Below are positions 33,316 through 37,282 of a DNA stretch of 37,282 nucleotides, one piece after another. Numbering within the stretch: the first letter of the stretch is position 1; every line of letters starts with the position of its first letter. Under the pieces are notes generated by a model. It did no database searches. It was not told where the DNA came from and saw only the letters and a program-made list of their open reading frames with translations. Position numbers and translations under genes: made by a program. The stretch covers positions 1-37,282 of the forward strand of contig CAJXZG010000052.1 of assembly GCA_913063265.1 (NCBI GenBank), given 5' to 3'. This DNA is from an uncultured Prolixibacteraceae bacterium. Its GTDB lineage: Bacteria > Bacteroidota > Bacteroidia > Bacteroidales > Prolixibacteraceae.

Positions 33316-36300
33316 CTATTTAGATATTTTCAGGAATCGCAAAACTTTGTTTTTATTGTTTCCCAAAACAGATACAAAGTAAGAACCCTCATTTAAATAA
33401 TTAACATCAATTTTGATTTGTGATTGATTTCGAAAATGTTTCTGCAACAGAATTTGACCACTAATATCGTAAACTACAATTTTACTATTTTCTGATTCCG
33501 GCAATCCTGTCAAATAAACAAAATCAGAAGTCGGATTTGGATAAATCTGAATTTCAGATTCTTTTATAAAATCATTCGAGGTTGAAAGACAAACGTCACA
33601 ACTATTAAAACATACTGCCTCTAGTAAAACATCTTCTTCCGGAACTGCAAATACTCTGTTAGCAAAATCGGTAGTTTTTGTGCATGGCCCTCCATTGAAA
33701 TTTTCCCATTCACTGCCGTTTACAAATTTGTATAATATTTCAGTTCCCGGTTCAAGTTGAAGTGTGGTTGAATAAACTGTTCCGTCATTCTGCAATTTTT
33801 TGTTACTGGTCCAGTCGTTAAATGTTCCCCGTAAAAATATTCCCGCTGGTGAAACATTTTTCCCCTTCATATCGATTTGAAAAGTTATATCAACCAATTG
33901 ATTTACTTCTTTAAAAGTAGCTACATATGTTGCATCTTCATTTACAATTTTTAAAATAGATAAATCTGTGGATTGAAACACGCCATCTAATGTCCAACTA
34001 ACGAATTCATAACCATCGCTTGGAGTTGCAGTTAGTGTTACTTGCTCCCCTTCGTTATATGTCCCTGCACCTGAAATTGTACCACCTGAAACTGGTTTGG
34101 CATTTGTTGAAATGTTATATTGAGGTTTTTTAATATCCGACTCTATCAAACTGATATAGTCGAAACTAACATCAGAAATGTAGCCACCAATCAAAACAGC
34201 AAGTTCAATTCCATCAATAGTTGCAGTGATGTGGTCATAAATCAACTCATGCTCTTGCCAATCACCATTAAAGCTCTTTTTATCAATCATGTACGTTTTA
34301 AAAGGATTTGCTTGTTTAACTTCTATTTGAATTTCGCCGTCACTACGTTTTGCCTTCCACCTTAGCGTATATCTTTTGCCTTGCTTTAAGGAGAACCTTG
34401 CATTATTTTGAATAACGAATTTCCAAAGTTGCCCTGAGTTATCAGTCAATTCATGCACTGTTATCATGCCATCTTTAAATGAAACCGAATCTTCACGCCA
34501 TTGGTCATTCCAACCATAGGTAACAAAATCGAAGTTTGGATAAGATAATAATTCAAGCGAATCGGGAACAATCCATTTGGCGTACAAATTCATCTCTCCT
34601 GTACTGCCCGGTAATATTTCTGTAACTGCTTTTCCGGTAAACGTATCGTTCGTATACCAACCACCAAATTCATAGCCTTTTTTAATGGCAGCTTTAAGCT
34701 CAATTTTTTCTTTCAACACAGAAGGATAAAAAACCGGATTTGCGCCATTATAGTCACCATTTAAATGATAATTAATGGCGTATCCCTGCTTTTCTGCTTT
34801 TCTCCACAAAGCTTTTTGGGCTTGTTCTTTTAATAGCTTGTAAGTGTATAAACCCGAAGGAGTGAAAAGGCTTGTATCGCCCAAACCTGCGCCGGTAGTT
34901 GAAATATCCTCAAACGTGCTATTAAATATTGCAGCTTCGTTTGGCTGTTCACTTGTCATATCTGTTACATATACACTCCAGTGTGCAGATGAGATTGCGT
35001 AGTTATCCAACAACCGGTGCCAAACATCAGAATTTTCAAAAGCTTGGGCATCTGTTCTGCCTTCCTTGTCTCCGTATGCATATATATTACCCCATTCTGT
35101 TGCAAACAAAGGGATTCCATTGCCCAAGGCGGTTTTTATGATACCTCTGATATCATCTAAATGGTTGGCATAAAAATGAAAAACATAAGCCGTATTCGGA
35201 TCATCTATTGGGTTTAATGAAGCATCATCTACCTTTTGGGAGTATCCTGGTGTGCCAACAACAATCAAATTATCTGAATACTTTCTGATTTCAGCTATTA
35301 CCTGTTCGGCATAGACTTTTATCGTGGGCCAATCAGCATCTTGTGGTTCATTGTAAATTTCAAAGATCACATTATCGTATTGACCATATTTTTCAGCCAT
35401 ATATTCAAAAAACTCAATGGCAGCTTCGGTGTTTAAGTGTGCCTCGTGGGCATGATAATCTATAAGCACATAAATATCGCGTGCAATAGCTGCCTCTACA
35501 ACCTGTTCCATAAGTGCAATTTGTCTTTCTTTTCCATTGGCGTGCAGATAACCAAAATCCCAACCATTATTTCCTTCAACCGACATAGGAGCCCTAATGA
35601 TTTCAATATCCCAATTATCAACCAAAGAATTAATGGCCCCACTGTTCCAAAACTTATCACCGCCCCAAATACTCCAGAACAGACTCAGGCCTTTAACTTG
35701 TACAGGAGTTTGTGTGCGTTTACCGTGAATCCGATTACCGTATGTTTGCATTTCTCCATAGAATGAAACCGGACCGGCACCAGGGTTTGTAGCAAGTATT
35801 TCAGGTTCAGCAATTTTAGTTACTTTTCTCCATGGTGCTGTTTTTGCATGTTCGGCCAACATTTCATATACATATAAACCGGAAGGTGAAAGATTAGATT
35901 TTTCTCCCCAACCATCTCCGGTTTTTGAAATTCCGGGGTTAAATGCACTGGCACCTTCACCACCATCGTAAATCGACCAGTTTGCTGAAGATATTTTATG
36001 AGAATCTAAAAATTCCATCCAGGCATTGCTCGATTCGTAATCTACCGCACCTTCACCCAAATGATTGACAGTTCCCCATTCTGTGGCAAATATGGCCAAT
36101 CCATTATCAATTGCAGCATTAAAATTATTTCTAACATCTTCTTTATGGCTTGCAACATAAAAATGAAGCGTATAGCATGTATTGTTATCGTTTAAAGGAT
36201 CTGCCATGGCTTTGCCAATTTCTTGCCCAAACCATGGCGGAGAAACCACAATCAGGTTTTCTGAATGTTTTCTTATTTCTGGTATAATCTCTTCTGCATA

Positions 36301-37282
36301 ACTTTTAATTTCGGCCCATGTTGTGCGTTCATCATAACTTGGTCCTGCAGGCTCGTTGTAAATTTCGAAAATAACATTATCGTAATTCCCATATTTTTGG
36401 GCCATATAACTAAAAAATTCTTTTGCTGCCCAGGTGTGCAAATGTGCTTCGTGAGAATGGAAATCAATAATCACATAAATATCTTTTGCAATAGCAGCCT
36501 CAACCAATGTTTCAACATGTTTTATTTGGGCTTCTTTACTCTTTGGATCAAGGTAGCCTTGTAAATCTCTCCATTCATCCTTAGCCTCTACGGCCATTGG
36601 TGCCCTTACTATTTCTACTTGCCATTTGTCAACCAAAGCATTCAGGGCATTAGCATTCCAGTATTTTTCTCCATCCCATATACTCCAAAAGAAACTCATG
36701 CCTTTTACCTGCATTGGTAGCTGTGTTCTTTCACCTATTATATTACTTCCGTTTACCTGCATTTTGCCATAATACGATACGGGTCCAACTCCCGGATTTA
36801 TCAAAGCAATATTCGGGTTGATTGGTGTTTCCATCCAGTCGAGCATGCGCTTAACAGATGTGAGATACACATCTTCTTTTTGTTGACAGTATTCTATAAA
36901 TCCTGTAATAACTGATTGTCTTTCAGCCAAAGTTGAGTTGCTGTTTTTATTGGCTACCGGTGCATGTTTTGCCGAGTAATAATGCGAATGAAAACAAAAA
37001 GTAAATGGTGCTTTATTGGATTGAAGGGAAAGATCCAGATTATATTTTAACAAGCCTAAGATGCTGGAGCTATTCAATTTATGTTCATCGAAAAGATGGT
37101 AATCTCCGGCAGAAACCATGTTACCTCCAACTTGTGCTTTAATATCAGAATCGATATTATATTCTTCCAAAACCTTAGAATTTTCAGGTATTTGCAAGGT
37201 GGATATCGGAACCTTCCAAAATTTACTTTTGGACTCGTTACTTGAATTGGTTTTATACATATAGGGCCAACCAGTTTCGTTG
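33316..37282 (-). CDS. large secreted multidomain protein with tandem GH5 domains and T9SS sorting tail (N-terminus outside window)
   Basis: Extracellular glycan-degrading enzyme, probably acting on beta-glucan or cellulose. The frame stays open to the window edge (NETGWPY before the Met at 37258-37260), so the gene starts beyond it. Numbering from that Met: about 1-147, a region resembling the end of a polysaccharide-deacetylase domain (FTFCFHSHYYSAKHAP); 151-487 and 488-825, two copies of a GH5 unit (QVKGxSxFWSIWxGxKxWN) with acid/base E303 and E638 in FEIYNEP and nucleophiles E394 and E722 in FATEWG, so both look active; 828-895, an InlB-type repeat (YEFGGWYTND); 898-1038, a CBM4/9-like carbohydrate-binding domain; 1047-1118, a bacterial Ig-like repeat (YEFVSWTLDG); 1122-1223, a CBM20-like fold (IFLRGTFNDWTSN); 1235-1314, a Por secretion tail (IQIYPNPTSDFVYLTG). 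Exported by the type IX system. No SusC/SusD genes are near. Confidence 0.9.
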   Translation of the reverse strand, partial: NETGWPYMYKTNSSNESKSKFWKVPISTLQIPENSKVLEEYNIDSDIKAQVGGNMVSAGDYHLFDEHKLNSSSILGLLKYNLDLSLQSNKAPFTFCFHSHYYSAKHAPVANKNSNSTLAERQSVITGFIEYCQQKEDVYLTSVKRMLDWMETPINPNIALINPGVGPVSYYGKMQVNGSNIIGERTQLPMQVKGMSFFWSIWDGEKYWNANALNALVDKWQVEIVRAPMAVEAKDEWRDLQGYLDPKSKEAQIKHVETLVEAAIAKDIYVIIDFHSHEAHLHTWAAKEFFSYMAQKYGNYDNVIFEIYNEPAGPSYDERTTWAEIKSYAEEIIPEIRKHSENLIVVSPPWFGQEIGKAMADPLNDNNTCYTLHFYVASHKEDVRNNFNAAIDNGLAIFATEWGTVNHLGEGAVDYESSNAWMEFLDSHKISSANWSIYDGGEGASAFNPGISKTGDGWGEKSNLSPSGLYVYEMLAEHAKTAPWRKVTKIAEPEILATNPGAGPVSFYGEMQTYGNRIHGKRTQTPVQVKGLSLFWSIWGGDKFWNSGAINSLVDNWDIEIIRAPMSVEGNNGWDFGYLHANGKERQIALMEQVVEAAIARDIYVLIDYHAHEAHLNTEAAIEFFEYMAEKYGQYDNVIFEIYNEPQDADWPTIKVYAEQVIAEIRKYSDNLIVVGTPGYSQKVDDASLNPIDDPNTAYVFHFYANHLDDIRGIIKTALGNGIPLFATEWGNIYAYGDKEGRTDAQAFENSDVWHRLLDNYAISSAHWSVYVTDMTSEQPNEAAIFNSTFEDISTTGAGLGDTSLFTPSGLYTYKLLKEQAQKALWRKAEKQGYAINYHLNGDYNGANPVFYPSVLKEKIELKAAIKKGYEFGGWYTNDTFTGKAVTEILPGSTGEMNLYAKWIVPDSLELLSYPNFDFVTYGWNDQWREDSVSFKDGMITVHELTDNSGQLWKFVIQNNARFSLKQGKRYTLRWKAKRSDGEIQIEVKQANPFKTYMIDKKSFNGDWQEHELIYDHITATIDGIELAVLIGGYISDVSFDYISLIESDIKKPQYNISTNAKPVSGGTISGAGTYNEGEQVTLTATPSDGYEFVSWTLDGVFQSTDLSILKIVNEDATYVATFKEVNQLVDITFQIDMKGKNVSPAGIFLRGTFNDWTSNKKLQNDGTVYSTTLQLEPGTEILYKFVNGSEWENFNGGPCTKTTDFANRVFAVPEEDVLLEAVCFNSCDVCLSTSNDFIKESEIQIYPNPTSDFVYLTGLPESENSKIVVYDISGQILLQKHFRNQSQIKIDVNYLNEGSYFVSVLGNNKNKVLRFLKISK

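Overview
The window reads as chromosome of a Bacteroidota bacterium, probably a marine or gut-like member of Bacteroidales/Marinilabiliales. The DNA is AT-rich. Several genes have perfect TAnnTTTG -7 promoter elements, the hallmark of this phylum. Shine-Dalgarno sites are scarce. One protein ends in a type IX secretion (Por) sorting domain, and the order nadK - DUF6089 - uppS - bamA - ompH - ompH is the one expected in this phylum. The family-level placement is inference. I see no phage, insertion sequence, CRISPR array, rRNA or tRNA.

Left part (1-8600): the end of a c-type cytochrome; two histidine-degradation genes on the minus strand (hutI, ftcD) divergent from a YfcC/DcuC-type carrier; an OmpA-family lipid- or peptidoglycan-anchoring envelope protein with beta-propeller-like repeats; and the 23S rRNA uracil methyltransferase rlmD. 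Middle-left (8600-15970): a 420-base gap that appears to encode a small structured RNA with its own promoter and terminator; an ABC-F ATPase followed by an rlmB-type rRNA methyltransferase; an Lrp/AsnC regulator divergent from the ammonium transporter amtB; then a sugar nucleotidyltransferase and an N-acetylhexosamine-1-kinase-like protein, which together look like a sugar salvage pair.

Middle-right (15975-28019, all minus strand): in the direction of transcription, a CBS-domain protein and nadK; then, after a 512-base gap rich in palindromes, DUF6089, uppS, bamA and two ompH/skp genes (envelope biogenesis); then a GT3 glycogen synthase, murI and a lipoprotein sulfatase as a tight three-gene unit. 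Right part (28087-37282): pdxJ and an alpha/beta hydrolase on the plus strand, then on the minus strand a secreted NTF2-like protein, a DPE2-like 4-alpha-glucanotransferase with two starch-binding domains, and a very large secreted protein with two tandem GH5 cellulase-type domains, cut by the window edge.

Most of the window is core metabolism and envelope biology. The points most worth a second look are the unannotated small RNA at about 8786-8929, the palindromes in front of the envelope operon and amtB, a short intergenic repeat (GAAGTTGGAAG) seen three times just after plus-strand stop codons, the Gly/Tyr-rich insertion in BamA, and the duplicated GH5 protein.
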